A stretch of DNA of 64,000 nucleotides from Pelodera strongyloides (GCA_036852015.1 JAANDG010000596.1:1-64000); one strand, 5' to 3'; shown: positions 1-13,182, counted from the stretch's first letter. The notes: generated from the sequence alone by a model not told the origin. Program-made: numbers and translations.

Positions 1-1720
1 GCATGGAAGACTGCAGGTTAATCATTTTCCATTTACGGTTTTTTTTCTTTGTGGACGTGTGTCAGTGTGTGTGTGTGTGTATGTGCACGAGTGAGTGTAT
101 GTGCGTGTGTTTATGCAAGTGTGTGCGAGTATGTGTGAGTGAGCGAGTGTGTGTACAAAATGTACGACCAAAATATCGTTACTCTTTGTTGTAAACTGTT
201 CATGGGCAAAAGTTTAACAACGCTAATTTGTGCAAAGTTGATTCAAGTGAGTGTAAGAAAATTGTCTAGCAACGTTATTGAAAAGAGGTGTGCGCCATGA
301 GTGCCCGAAGGCCTACTCCCCCCCCCCCTCACTTATCCGAGCTTTCGCTTTATTTCAGTACTGTGATCTGGCTGCTTGTCGTCAAATTAGCAACAACGCC
401 ATACGGTATCTTTTGGAGACTTGCAAGGTACGTGTATTTATAGTTCTCGTGTCCAGTTTGAATCGGAGACCTCCATCAAATAACATAAACCGATAGCGAT
501 AGTGATTAAAAGCTCAGAACTCTAAAGGTAAAAAAGTATAAATGTCTCCGGTGAAGGTGAACCCTGTTTCTTGATTTCGCAACCAACACGCCATATATTT
601 AATTGCATGTCCTTGGCCATTATATACTAGTTAGTGACATTAAGATTATATAAAGGAGAAGAGTTTACGTTTTTGTTTGTCTGAACGTGAGCGAAACGAA
701 AATTAGAATATCTAAAAGCCTATAAAAGCGAGCCTGAGTTGACTCTTGAGCAAGCGAAATCGAGTCTTATTAGTTCATAACGTTTCAAGATAGGGTACAA
801 GCGTTTCGCATGATTTCTCCCACTGTTCCTGCATTTTAAACTTTAACAGTCGGCTCTGGCGGCGATAGCCGTCTGGTACAAAGGAAATGCATAGTCTTTC
901 TACCGTACTTACAATTAGCTTAATTATGGAGTGCAGTGGTCCAGCATTCAGCACTTTTAAAAACCGGTTTCATATTACTTTAATTTAATGCAGTTGTTCC
1001 AGGACCTCACCTACTTGGATGTTAGCAATACTTCGGTCGACTTGGAAATTGCGCCCGACTTGCTGGCTTACGCAGATGAGTTTGAGTAAGTTTCACAGCT
1101 TAACTTATATCTTTGAACGCCTTTTAGGCCATGTGCAAGGTGTTTATTTGTTTACTGGCCTGTCAGTATCACTATGTTTATTTGTGCCGTGCTCGTTACT
1201 AACGCTCTGTCCAGGCGTTGGCATAAGTAAGCCACGTATTTCGCGTTTCTTCAGAGTAAACCTTTTCGTGTATTATTACATAAACCTTGGCTTGGGAGAC
1301 ACGTTTCGGTAGTTTCATATAAGTATTAAAGTATGTAATCTGATTTCTACATTGGAAAGTCGTGTTGTGAGAAAACTGCTACTTGCATAACAAAGAAAAA
1401 CGAAATAATTGCCGAAACCATAGAAAAACGTGGTTGTCCATCACTGAATTCTTTATCGAAAAAATACGATCCGGTGACTTTCGTGATTTGATATCTGTTT
1501 TTGATGGTACTTCGTCACGAGTTGGTCGCGAGCTGGTCAGAAAATGGGCAGGCCTACGAAAAAAAAGCAGTGGTCCGCCACCAAGTGGGCGCACCGTTTT
1601 CCTATATGACACATATTTTTCAGGGAAGATCGGACAATTCTGCAAGTCGTGACAGCGAATCAGCAATTGGAAAATGTGCTGAACGCGCATCCAAACATTA
1701 AAATGGAGCCTTCGATTTAG
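1..1720 (+). CDS. F-box/LRR family gene 1, 3' end only (5' part outside window)
   Basis: Three complete terminal exons and a fragment of the preceding one are visible: 1-16 (ending HGRLQ), 359-427, 1003-1085 and 1624-1720 (TAG stop). They match, exon by exon and phase by phase, exons 11-14 of the full paralogues at 17.6-26.2 kb and 28.4-37.4 kb. Exon 12 encodes a cysteine-type leucine-rich repeat (CRQISNNAIRYLLETC), exon 13 contains LAYADEFE, and exon 14 gives a tail ending HPNIKMEPSI. By family, the protein would be a substrate-binding subunit of an SCF-type ubiquitin ligase; only the LRR end lies here, so this is inherited from the paralogues. The gene is the mirror image of gene 2 (4676-6694) and converges on it. 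No stop or frameshift was seen in these exons. Confidence 0.72.
17..358 (+). repeat. Intron 11 of gene 1 with GT-rich microsatellite
   Basis: The intron opens at the GT at 17 and ends with tatttcag at 358. At about 56-150 it is an imperfect GT repeat, and at about 318-329 it has a poly-C run. The other three paralogues also have a sense-strand GT repeat in this same intron. Confidence 0.8.
1395..1610. repeat. Interspersed repeat in the last intron of gene 1
   Basis: The segment contains aataattgccgaaaccatag near one end and a valine/serine-coding-like palindromic half (cgtcacgagttggtcgcg). It is mirrored at about 4800-5010, and a diverged relative with 'gaccactggtgaccaag' and 'gcttcggcaattattacg' lies at 52230-52400. 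It is probably a non-autonomous transposon; no coding capacity of its own was seen. Confidence 0.45.
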
Positions 1721-1743
1721 CCTGTAGGGTCCTACTGTCTATT

Positions 1744-1906
1744 TTAAAGCGATATAACAACCTGTTTTTGGAGCGTAAGGTGTGAAACTGCATTTCCATT
1801 TAAGTATGCTAAGTGAACTCAAATTGAGCTCGATTAGTTCATTTGCATTTGATACATAGAAATGCAAATATCCAAGTTTTAAGACACTGATGTTATACCG
1901 TTTTAA
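1744..1906. mobile_element. TTAA-flanked MITE (AGCGATAT family), arm 1 copy
   Basis: The element runs from TTAAAGCGATATAACA to TGTTATACCGTTTTAA, about 160 bp. The same insertion is present at the mirror position 4479-4652 in arm 2, so it predates the inverted duplication. Confidence 0.65.
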
Positions 1907-2048
1907 GCATCAATGGCGTTATTATTAGATAGGCATTTAGATTATGTATTGTATGGTGTTGAGCTTAGTTGAGCGTTTCTATAGATTTTCAGCTCTGGTG
2001 AATCTGGTGAAGCTAAAAACCCGGTATCGTTCATTCGTTTTAAATAAT

Positions 2049-2185
2049 GTACAGTAGGCACGTGCCGAGCCTTAGGACTCGAATAAAAGACAAGGTACAC
2101 TTATTATCTTTATTCAAATTACCAACGTTTCGGCAAGGCCATTGTCAAGGCGTACTTTGCCGAAGCGTGCCTACTGTACATTATT
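2049..2185. mobile_element. Short element with ACAGTAGGCACG terminal inverted repeats, copy 1
   Basis: The segment begins acagtaggcacgtgccgag and ends gaagcgtgcctactgt, giving short terminal inverted repeats around about 135 bp. A reverse-complement copy lies at 4051-4186, where the two arms end. These two copies bound the spacer of the inverted duplication. Confidence 0.6.
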
Positions 2186-3103
2186 AACTAACGGACGTCC
2201 CTCTATGGAGAGAGTACTACCCTATCTTCATACGTTTTTCTGTTGTTTATTTTAAAATTACACATCTTTAAAAAAAATTTATATCTGTAGTTGCTTGAGA
2301 CCTTTAGAGCTTTAATACTTGTGGTTACATAATCCTTTATTGGTGGGGGTTTTGTGATATTTATTCATTTTTTATTAGCACTGTTGACTTTTACTAAGCT
2401 TTATTCACCAACATTGGAAGGTATGAAATCCATAGGTCCATAGGTCACAATGTTTATGGGTTTGGACTTTATTATCTTTTTCGCCATGACGACGCAACTG
2501 TATTGTATTGCTTCACATTCTTCACTGTGGTCCTCAGGGACGTGTCCGCGTCCGCGGACAAAGATTTCAAATTTGCATTGAAAAATTCGAGACGCAGAGA
2601 AACCTCTTTTCTGCGTCTCCGCCTTTCCCATGTTAAAAAGCCATCTCTTTTCCGCGGACGTGGTTACGCATTTGCACGCCTGAGAACGTAGAACAGTGTA
2701 TTTATGATGCACATGGTGCACTCGTATTATTCCATCTCACTGCGTGTTAGGAATTTGCTATGTGGCGCACAATTCATACTTACTTTCTTCACCATATACT
2801 GTGCTTATTTAACGTCGATCTGTCCGCACACTCAGAGGCTATTTTGAAGAAGATTTTAATTTATGTATTTTCACTCGATGCGTGCTCGTTGATTTTAATA
2901 AAGTTTATCATAAAGTGTTGTCGACTTCATAAAGACGACGAACTGTTCAGGGTGTTTGTGACTAATGTGGGAACCATTTACATAAAAATGCGAGTTAAAG
3001 TGATATAACATCCGGTTTTTGAAACGTGATTAGAATACATTCGCGCAATCATTTGCACACGCTATATGAATACTGAATAGATCGTCCAGCATACGTCTCA
3101 ATA
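2186..3103. other. Spacer DNA of the inverted duplication, no gene recognised
   Basis: An open frame of 106 codons runs on the minus strand from 2721 to 2401, but it has no recognisable domain, lies beside transposon debris and includes an internal inverted repeat around 2535-2660 (cgtccgcg / cgcggacg). I do not call it a gene. A fragment of the TTAAAG(T/C)GATATAACA repeat end is at 2993-3025. Confidence 0.4.
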
Positions 3104-4017
3104 TACAGGGTGGTCCGATAGTTTTAAACCCTGGAAGATTTTTTTTCGAAATTGAATAATTTCATGAGTTTTCATTGAAATGACGTGATTTTTTGCACAA
3201 AGGTTCGTTATACTGTTCTCTAAGCTTTTGCGAAGTACCATGATGAAATCTTTTCTGCTCGCTGAATAATGATGTCGGAAAGCGAGCATGTCAGCTTGAA
3301 CAAATTCGTCGTGAGGAACGCACCTTGGGTATCCTTTTTTCAGACGAGCTTTATTCACGAACCAGCAGGTCTACAGCCACCAAAATCGGCACGTGCTTTG
3401 CAAATCGGTCCAGGATGCGAACGGAGACAAAAGCATTATACCACCAGCCACTATTCTGAGCTGGGCAGCTGTGACGTCGACGAAAACAAATTCACTGGTT
3501 TTTGTCGTTAACGGCGTCGAAGTGCATAGTCAAAATTATCTACAAAACGTTTTGATGCCCATATTACTTTCGCATAGACGTAATTATTGCAGTGGAATAC
3601 ACTAGGCCCTCAATCAAGACGCAGCGCCATCTCATGAGGCGACGATCATGTGGGGCTGTTCTCGAGCCCGTGTTTTCTGGATTTGTAGCTATGCGGCAGC
3701 AGTATTCGCTTTTGCATCTGGTCACACTTGGAGAGGAAGGCCTGCACCAAGCCTCACGAAAATTTGACCTCGTTCTGTCCTGTCCTTCGAAGTTATGGGC
3801 TAAAGTGTCGCCAAATACCTGCGTTCCACGGAGGGCTCGTCAAAGAAGCATCTGGAGGTCGGTGTGAAGGAAAAAGAGGGATATTATGAAAACTGTATTT
3901 GTTTTATGCTGCAAAACATTATAACGCGTTGAATAAAACGAATCGCGTGTTCATTGCATCAATATTATTGTTTTGGCGGTTGAAATGCCAGGGTTTAAAA
4001 CTATGGACCACCCTGTA
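3104..4017 (+). pseudogene. Mariner-type DNA transposon remnant with broken transposase
   Basis: The element is bounded by inverted repeats of about 28 bp, CAGGGTGGTCC(G)ATAGTTTT at 3106 and its complement ending CCACCCTG at 4015, with TA on each side (3104-3105, 4016-4017), as expected for Tc1/mariner insertion. Inside, the plus strand contains pieces of a mariner transposase catalytic domain in shifting frames: GVEVHSQNYLQNVLMPIL from about 3507, a QDAAPSH motif near 3613, and the C-terminal LWAKVSPNTC region near 3790-3830. Several frameshifts and a length of about 910 bp, against roughly 1.3 kb for an intact element, show it is dead and lacks most of the N-terminal DNA-binding part. It sits in the centre of the inverted gene duplication. 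Confidence 0.85.
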
Positions 4018-4050
4018 CAAAAAAACTTCGTGATAAAACTTTATTAAACC

Positions 4051-4186
4051 ACAGTAGGCACGCTTGGGCAAAGTACGCCTTGACAATGGCCTTGCCGAAA
4101 CGTTGGTAATTTGAATAAAGATAATAAGTGTACCTTGTCTTTTATTCGAGTCCTAAGGCTCGGCACGTGCCTACTGTACATTATTC
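4051..4186. mobile_element. Short element with ACAGTAGGCACG terminal inverted repeats, copy 2
   Basis: This is the reverse complement of 2049-2185, with a few substitutions. It marks the inner end of arm 2 next to the mariner remnant. Confidence 0.6.
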
Positions 4187-4478
4187 AAAACGTATGAAAA
4201 ACGTATGAACGATACCGGGTTTTTAGCTTCACCAGATTCACCAGAGCTGAAATCTATAGAAACGCTCAACTAAAAAAAATCAAAAATAAAGATACATAAA
4301 TTTAGAAACTAAAGTAAACAACAACAAACAAAAAAAAACACGACAAGAACTCTAAAAAAAACGCTCAAAAAAAGAATATCTCACGACATAATAATCTTTG
4401 CAGGAAACAGACGCATCAAACAAGAGCAACACCATACAAAACATAATCTAATTGCCTATATAATAATGCCATTTGTGC

Positions 4479-4652
4479 TTAAAGCGGTATAACATCAATG
4501 TCTTAAAACTTGGATAGTTGCATTTCTATGTATCATATGCAAATGAGTGCGATCGTACGGTTAGAATAACAAATCGAGCTCACTTAGCATACTTAAATGG
4601 AAATGCAGTTTCACACCTTACGCTCCAAAAACAGGTTGTTATATCGCTTTAA
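4479..4652. mobile_element. TTAA-flanked MITE (AGCGATAT family), arm 2 copy
   Basis: Mirror-image orthologue of the element at 1744-1906, with TTAA at both ends (4479-4482 and 4649-4652). Confidence 0.65.
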
Positions 4653-4675
4653 AATAGACAGTAGGACCCTACAGG

Positions 4676-7600
4676 CTAAATCGAAGGCTCGATTTTAATG
4701 TTTGGATGTGCGTTCAGCACATTTTCCAATTGCTCATCCGCTGTCACGACTTTCAGAATTGTCCGACCTTTCCTGAAAAATATGTGTCATATAGGAAAAC
4801 GGTGCGCCCATTTGGTGGCACTGCTTTTTTTTCGTACGCCTGCCCATTTTCTGACCAGCTCGCGACCAACTCGTGACGAAGTACCATCAAAAACATGTAT
4901 CAAATCACGAACGAGTCACCGGATCGTATTTTTTCGGTAAAGAATTCGGTGATGGACAACCACGTTTTTCTATGGTTTCGGCAATTATTTCGTTTTTCTT
5001 TGTTATGCAAGTAGCAGTTTTCTCACAACACGACTTTCCAATGTAGAAATCAGATTACATACTTTTATATGGAACTACCGAAACGTGTCTCCCAAGCCAA
5101 GTTTTATGTAATAATACACTAATACACACAAAGGTTTACTCTGAAGTTCTGAAGAAACGCGAAATACGTGGCTTACTTATGCCAAACGCCTGGACAGAGC
5201 GTTAGTAACGAGCACGGCACAACCAAACATGGTGGTAGGTGGTACTGAACTGACGGACGAGAAAACAAATAAACCTGCACATGGCCTAAACTGCGCTAAA
5301 ATAAATAAGTTACGAAACTTACTCAAACTCATCTGCGTAAGCCAGCAAGTCGGGCGCAATTTCCAAGTCAACCGAAGTATTGCTAACATCCAAGTAGGTG
5401 AGGTCCTGGAACAACTGCATCAAATTAAAGTAATATGAAACCGGTTTTTAAAAGTGCTGAACGACTGAACTCCATAATTACGCTAATTGTAAGTAGGGTA
5501 GAAAGAATATGAATTTCTTTTGTACAAGACGGCTATCGCCGCCAGAGCCGACTGTTTTTTTTGACGGCTATCGCCGCCAGAGCCGACTGCTAGCCTCTTT
5601 GAAAAATTTGCATATGATAATCAAATCCTATGTATCCTATGCTAATTTTGTACGATTGATCTATGTATCCTATGCTTATTTTGTACGATTTTGTAAGATC
5701 AATCGTACAAAATTAGCATAGGATACATAGGATTTGCTTATCATAAGCAAATTTTCCAAAGGGGCTAGCATTTCGCTTTAAAATTTAAAAGTTTAAAATG
5801 TAGTAACAGTGAGAAAAATTATGCGAAACGCTTGTTACGTATCTTGAAACGTTATGAACTAATAAGACTCGATTTCGCTTGCTCAATACTCAACTCAGGC
5901 TCGCTTTTATAGGCTTTTAGATATTCTAATTTTCGTTTCGTTCACACAAACAAAAAAGTAAACTCTTTTCCTTTATATAATCTTAATGTCACTAGTATAT
6001 AATGCACAGGCCAAGGACATGCAATTAAATTTATGGCGTGTTGGTTGCGAAACAAGAAACATGGACCAGGGTTCACCTTCACCGGAGACATACTTTTTTA
6101 CCTTTAGAGTTCTGAGCTTTTAATCACTATCGGTTTATGTTATTTGATGGAGGTCTCCGATTCAAACTGGACACGAGAACTATAAATACGCGTACCTTGC
6201 AAGTCTCCAAAAGATACCGTATGGCGTTGTTGCTAATTTGACCACAAGCAGCCAGATCACAGTACTGAAATAAAGCGAAAGCTCGGATAAGTGAGGGGGG
6301 GGGGGGGGGGGGGGGAGTAGGCCTTCAGGCACTCATGGCGCACACCTCTTTTCAATAACGTTGCTAGACAATTTTCTAACACCCACTTGAATCAGCTTTG
6401 CACAAATTAGCGTTGTTAAACTTTTGCCCATGAACAGTTTACAACAAAGAGTAACGATTTTTTTGGTTGTACATTTTGTACACACACTCGCTCACTCACA
6501 CTCACACATACTCGCACACACGCACAGACACACGCACATACACTCACTCGTGCACATACACACACTGACACACGCACACAGAGAAAAACCCCGTAAATTG
6601 AAAATGATTAACCTGCAGTTTTCCATGCACGGCAATCGACATCACGTGCTGGTCGGTGAAGCGTTTTGTGTAGTTCAATATTAGTAGTTCGAGGCTAAAC
6701 TGTACATGTTTTTTTTTATATATTTTATGTTATTTTGCTTCCTCACCGTCTTGTGACAGGTAGGACATAAAACTCGTCGGGAAAAGCTCAAAACCACCAT
6801 CCAAATATATGCAGTGTTTCCGAAACTTGTATATTATTATGATACGATTCTGATTTTCACCATACCTTATATTCTAATACCGACGGTGGTATGGCTACGA
6901 GCTCAAGACCACCGTCTAAAATTTATGCAATATGCTAATTCGGATGGTGGTTTCGTCGGTCAGGGCGTCAACAAGTTTATGCCATGGTGACAGGCCGAAA
7001 CCAAGGACAATCCGTCATTGCCCGGTCATCAAATGGTGTTCACCGGGAAAAGCAGTCGGTGGCCAGTGGCCATGTGGTAATTTGGTAATGGTTTCCGAGT
7101 AAACTTGATCGCGACAAAGACAAAAGTCTTCAAGCGGGCTGGTCCACGAAAAAAAGAGGCAGCGTCACCAAATGTGTGGCTCCCTACGCCCATATGCGTG
7201 GATATATTGATCTGCATACGATATATGGAAATACATGTTCTCAAAATACATTTTTTAGATCAGCTGTTACAACGCTTCAAAAATAAACGTGAACTTACCA
7301 CCGAAGGTTAGAGATGCATGTTAGAGAAACATCAGTCAAGCTGCGATGGTACGAAACCGAGTCGGAGAAAAGGTCCAGGTCAACGAGGTTCGGAGCCGCG
7401 ACGCACAACGTCCGTAGCATCTAAAAATAAGTAACACTTTACTCGTAACATTCAAATGACGGGTCAGGCTAACGAGATAAATCAGATAAATAATATTACT
7501 GTACGTTAATAGAATATCCTATTCTCTCTACGAGTTAACATATCAGTACCTAATTGCATATCAAAATTTATGCAACATGGCAATTTTAAGTAAAACTTAA

Positions 7601-8750
7601 AATTTTCTTGTCAAAGTTATTATCGCTAACCCATACGACCCGAGTTCGAATCACGTTCAGTGCTACCATCTTGCAAAACATGCCACGGCGCCGGGAATAA
7701 AGTTAAGGCGCTCCCTGCCCTCTACCCTCTACTCTCTACGGGACACATCGGCCAAGAGACACCACCCTGGATTGGAGCTACAATGAAGATCCCCGTCTTC
7801 TGAGAAAAACGGCACCCTGGATTCTACGTGCTTAAGTCTACGTGCTTAAGTCTATCTCCCAGCGTCCCAGGCATTGTAGTGTTGCAAGAATTCTCATCTT
7901 GGTGCTCCAAATCGTGTCCTCAGATGAAAACAACTTCGAATTGAACGTGACGCATGGAATTGAACGTGTCCAAGGAACATTCTGATGCGGTCATCACAGG
8001 TGTCTGCAGTCCTTCAACAGACGCAGGTGCTGGAGAAGGATCCTTGATGGTTTGGAAGTTTGGAGCCGATCCACGCTAACGTCACGTTCATCAGAAGTTT
8101 CTGCGCACACGGACGAACACTGCCAACACTCAGAAGGTGCTCGCCAGCGTTTACGAAGGATTTTCAGCTGTCGGAAAGTGTTATTCAGAATTCAAATGCG
8201 TCAATGAACGTCAGAGATTTTCAGAATTTTTGAAGACAAATCATCTGGAGCATGCGTGGAGTGTTTCGGCATGTTTTTCAGATGCGAATCCATTCGAAAA
8301 TTATTCTGGGGCATTTGTGGAAAATCGGCGCACAAAATCGCACTTTTCCGACTGTCTTCCAGAAGCTCCATGCCTTGAAGAACAGGCGACGTCAGAATTC
8401 ATCAGAATTGCGCGTCTTCGAAGCGCCACTGAGAATTTGACCTCGATGCAGGTGGAGGAGGACCTATCGATAATTAATTTATGCAAAAAACCTCTTTACC
8501 GCTTTTAATTCTTAAATAAATGTTAATTTTCAGGGGTGTTCCTTTACTTTTGTAACAGTTGCAAAAACCCGTTTTTCGGCTGACGATTGCTTCTGACGAC
8601 ATTCTGAATATTTTTTTCTAAATTTTACAAAACAAGGTCCATTTTTCACGCTGAATCCAATGGTGCAGATTATTTGAAGAATTTCTGAGATTTTTGAGCC
8701 GAAAACGAAATTTTTTGGGTGTTCCTTTACTTACGGAACGCACTATATAT

Positions 8751-8808
<58 letters not shown>

Positions 8809-11800
8809 AGTCGGCTACCGCCGCCTGATGCGTCTTTCCAATATTCGCTGATGGTCGCTATGTTTCCCTGGGCTATATCTATAAGTAGAAGCAACTCTTT
8901 CTCGCAAGAATAGTTTCCTGGGGATAGAACTTAGTTTTGGTTCGCCCATTTTAGGACGTTGACTATATTCCTCCTAAATTGCCTGTAAATCGTTGGACAA
9001 TATAAGTCCAAAAAATTTCCAAAAACCGAAAAGCAGCGGAATAGCGCGTGGCTGATACGCCGCAATGTTTCGCTGGGATATATAAGTTAGAAGCAAACAT
9101 TTACATAAGGAAATGGTTTTCATCTTTGTTATTTTCCTTTTGAAACCTACAACGATATCAAACACGGGGATAGATCTTAGTTTCTGTTGACTGTATTCGT
9201 CCTAAATTGACTGCAACTTGTTCTACTCTAGGACCGAAAAAATTGCCGAAACCTACTAAAGCAGCTTAATATCGCGTGGCTGATACGCCGCAATGTTTCG
9301 CTGGGCGATATAAGTTAGGCGGAAACATTTCTATGCAAAGAGTCTCCAGCCTCTCATTTTCCTTTTGAAACCCATACCAATATTAAACACGGGTTAGAAC
9401 TTAGTTTCTGTTGACTATATTACTCCTAAATTGTCTGCAACTTGCTGGACTCTATAATATCGAAAAATTCCAAATCCTAAAAGCAGCTTAATATCGCGTG
9501 GCTGATACGCCGCAATGTTTCCTGGGCTATATAAGTTAGAAGAAACATGTCCATATAAATAAAGAGTCCCAGTCTCTCATTTTCCTTTTGAAACCATACC
9601 AATATTGAAACGGGTTAGAACTTATTGTTAGTTCTGTTATATTTATCCTAAATTGTCTACAACTTGCTGGACTCTACAAATCAAAAAAAAATTTCAAAAA
9701 AAAAGGAATAAGTGCCTGGATGATACGTCCAATGTTTCGCTGGGCTATATAAGTTAGAAGCAAACATTTGTCCGAAGGAAATAGTTTTACTTTTGTTATT
9801 TTCCTTTTGAAACCTACACCAATATCAACACGGGTAGAACTTAGTTTCTGTTGACTATGTTTCTCCTAAATTGTCTGCAACTTGCTGGACTCTATAAGTC
9901 TATAATCTAAAAAAAAATTTGCCAAAGCCTAAAAGCAGCGGAATAAGTGACCGCTATTTTACTTTTTGAAACCTATACGAATGTTAAACATGGGATCGAA
10001 CATAGTTTTAGTGTGCCCTTTATATAACTGGTGAACGTATTCCTCCTAAACTGTCTGCAAATCGTTGACTCTATAAAGCGGAAAAAATCCGAAATCCTAA
10101 AAAAATTGTCACAGATCTTTTCCTCAACTGTATTAAACTAAAGAATGTCGTCGAACGTTACAGGTGATACCGTGTATTATCCATACTAAAGCAAAAACTA
10201 CGCGAAATTAAGAAATTCTGTTGAATGTTCTTTCGTTCGACCGAAAATCGCTCAAGATTGGACGCTCGTTTCATGGGAAATAAGGGAAATGTCAATGCTT
10301 TGTTGCAAAATATGTCGACTAAATCTTTGTAAATGAGTAAATGAAAAATTAGACTACGAAGTGATTACAAAAAAGTATTTCATAAAAAGTTGTCAAGTAT
10401 TGTGATTTGGAAGTTCTTTGAGTTGTGAGTGTTCTTTGTTTCCTAATATGAGCTGCGCGCCACCGCGCCCGAACGATACACCACACATATTCCACATATG
10501 CAGCCTTTTTTGGACGTTTGTGAGAGGGGCGCTCGGGGAGTGAGATGGCTCAGTGCACGGGAACGTGAACTACTGAACCAATCCTACAACCTGAGCGTAA
10601 CGCACATCATCCAAACGTACACTCAAACAAACGCACAAACAAACAAACAAAGCTCCCAACTTTATATAATAAGATATATAGTGTCCAGATGCAGCGCTCG
10701 GCTAATTACTTCGATGCCCCAGAATTTCCGCTTACCCTTGCATATGCCTTATTACTTATTACCGTTTTGCTGTCTTAAAATTGTATTTATTTTTCAATCA
10801 TGTGTATGTTGTTTGTGCGCACCTTTATGATGTAATAAATTCTTCTTCTAGGAACGCTCGCGTTGTGAAGCGCGTGGACTTATTAAGGCTGCCTTTGGTT
10901 GACGCGTTCTTTCTTTGCGTTGATTGTTAACCAATAAAAAGTGATTATTAATTATTAGTATGCCGTATTAGAGACGAAGAATCAGATGGAGCCTTCAAAA
11001 ATAAGGGCACCTGATTGATATGAGCCTGACCCTTTAAGTATTAAAGCGAAATACCACCCGGTTTGGGGTTTTTTCACCAAAAATAGTTTGAAAAAAGTTA
11101 TAAACTAAAATAAATATAAAAACACAAATAAATAAGTGCATCTTGCATAAAAATGTTCTCAAACAACCACTTTTTGCGATTTTGTATGGGAAAATTAGCT
11201 TCCCGCGATTTGCCGATTTTAATACTAGCACGGCCCCGGAAAAATCGCGAGATGGCCTTTTCAAATGATGATGACACAGTCCGCAGAATCCAAATGACGA
11301 AATGTTGACAAAATATTTTGAATTTACCTAGTGAAAGTCCAAAAACACACGGCTTGAAAACGGTGGTCAACGCACGGTTGTTTACTCCTCCTCTTTTTGT
11401 ATTTTTTTGTTAATGCCGACCGCTAATTCGCTTTAAGATTGACGTACCTGGTCATTCACGAAGCTATTTCGCAGGTGGCACTCTTTGAGTGTTGGCATAT
11501 CACTGAAGGTAAGGAAATTTCCGTAATAGTTACGGTTATAGCTTCCGTTACATTCATTGAACCACAGGGCTTTCAACCTAAAACATGGTGACGCTGATGA
11601 AATAACAAATAATGCTGAGGCGCTACAACATTAAAGCAATTTGCATATGAAGCACATAGCCTATGTATCGCTTGTACCCTGCGTAAATCTTGTGCCGGAA
11701 GCATTGGACGGACACCAAAAATTTACATGTCGCAAATATGAATATTTCCCCCTTTATATTGATTATTTAATAAATAAATAAATAAATAAATAAACAAACA

Positions 11801-13142
11801 AACGACGAAACGACACACTTTGGCCATCCATCAAAATGAAGATCGCTGCCTCTAGCGAGATCGTCATTGTAGCTGACGTCAAGCTCCTTCAAGTTTGGAC
11901 AGCCATCCTTTAGCGAGAGCACATCCTTCTGGCGTAACCTAATAAGGTCAAATAAGGTGAGATAAAAAAGGGGACGCAAAAACGGAAATGTCTCTCTCAC
12001 CCTCTAGCTCTTGCTTTCCATCCCTTCTCTCTCTCTCTCCGTATCTTTCCCTCACTCTCTTTTTCAATCTCTCTCTCTCTCTCTCTCTCTCCCAGAAGGC
12101 AAACGCAAAAAAAAGCATCTGTAGTGGAATAAGATAATAATGCACAAAGCAAAGTAATAACTAACCCAGGACATGCGCTCAAGCTAAGCGAGTCGATAGA
12201 CGTTAGATGCTTGAGTACATTACTGGCGCCAGCTGAATAACAAAGGTCCACCAATCGCCAGTGACGTTGCTTTGCAAAAAAATCGGACAGCTTGCTGTGC
12301 GAACGAAAGTCGGCGCCTGAAAAATACACATTCAGGTGTTTTCCAGTCTCGTGCAGTATATGCAAATTGTGTGTCAGGTGTGTGCGTGTGTGTGTGTGTG
12401 TGGCAAGTACCGGCTGCTACATAACAAGAGTTTCAAGGCAAATGGCTTCGTATTTTTCTAGTAAAAAAAGTTTGTCTGTTTGGTTGAGAGCATTTAGGTT
12501 ATAAGTAGGTCAACGGTTCAATGTGTCGTGCGTCGTCGCATGTCACTGCGTAATTCTAGGGAGTTGAAGAAACCTTAGTTCGATAATGCAAAGTAGCCTA
12601 GCCGGACGATGACCGACTGGTGTTCGTCTAAAGAGAAATAATGGTCGGTTTTTGTTCTTTCCATGTGTTTAATGCTACGTGAGGACTGTAATCTTCGCCA
12701 TTTGTTTAATTTATGAGAACCAAGCAAGTATTCAGTCACCTTTCAGAAACCGCATGTCATATAGCATTAATGGAACAATTACCTACAAAGACGACTTCGG
12801 TCAAGGTTTCCAAGACATTTCCAAGGTTCACGATCGCTGGACGGTATGAATTACTGGCTGTGCCCTAAACGAGTACATAGTGAGCAGGTGATAAACTATC
12901 ATCTACTTATACTATACGATACTGTATCTAGATGTATAAGATACAACGTACGGCAAAAGTGATCTTCGAAAGCCTTGGGCATGTTGCGCACAACTCCAAA
13001 ACATGGGAAATCAAGCGCCCTGGGAATTTGTCCAAGTCGATCTCGGTGAGGTGGCGTCCACATCGAGCGAATACTTGTTGAAGCTGCAAGAAGAAATTTT
13101 TATTTTCTGCGTTGTTCTCCCTTTTCTCGTCCTCTATCTCTC

Positions 13143-13182
<40 letters not shown>

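Larger units (their letters stand above)
1..6700. repeat. Large inverted duplication holding the 3' halves of two F-box/LRR genes
   Basis: The sequence from 1 to about 2185 reappears in reverse complement from about 6633 down to about 4050, exons and introns included. Arm 2 has extra DNA at about 4270-4470 and 5534-5781, and its homopolymer is longer (poly-G at 6295-6315 against poly-C near 318-329). The homology of gene 2 continues past 6633, and arm 1 is cut by the window edge, so the true palindrome is probably longer. The spacer of about 1.9 kb carries a mariner remnant. Confidence 0.85.

Noticed and set aside
6295..6315. CRISPR or other prokaryote-type array signals
   Set aside because: Repeats here are microsatellites or homopolymers and the window is eukaryotic; no repeat-spacer structure seen.
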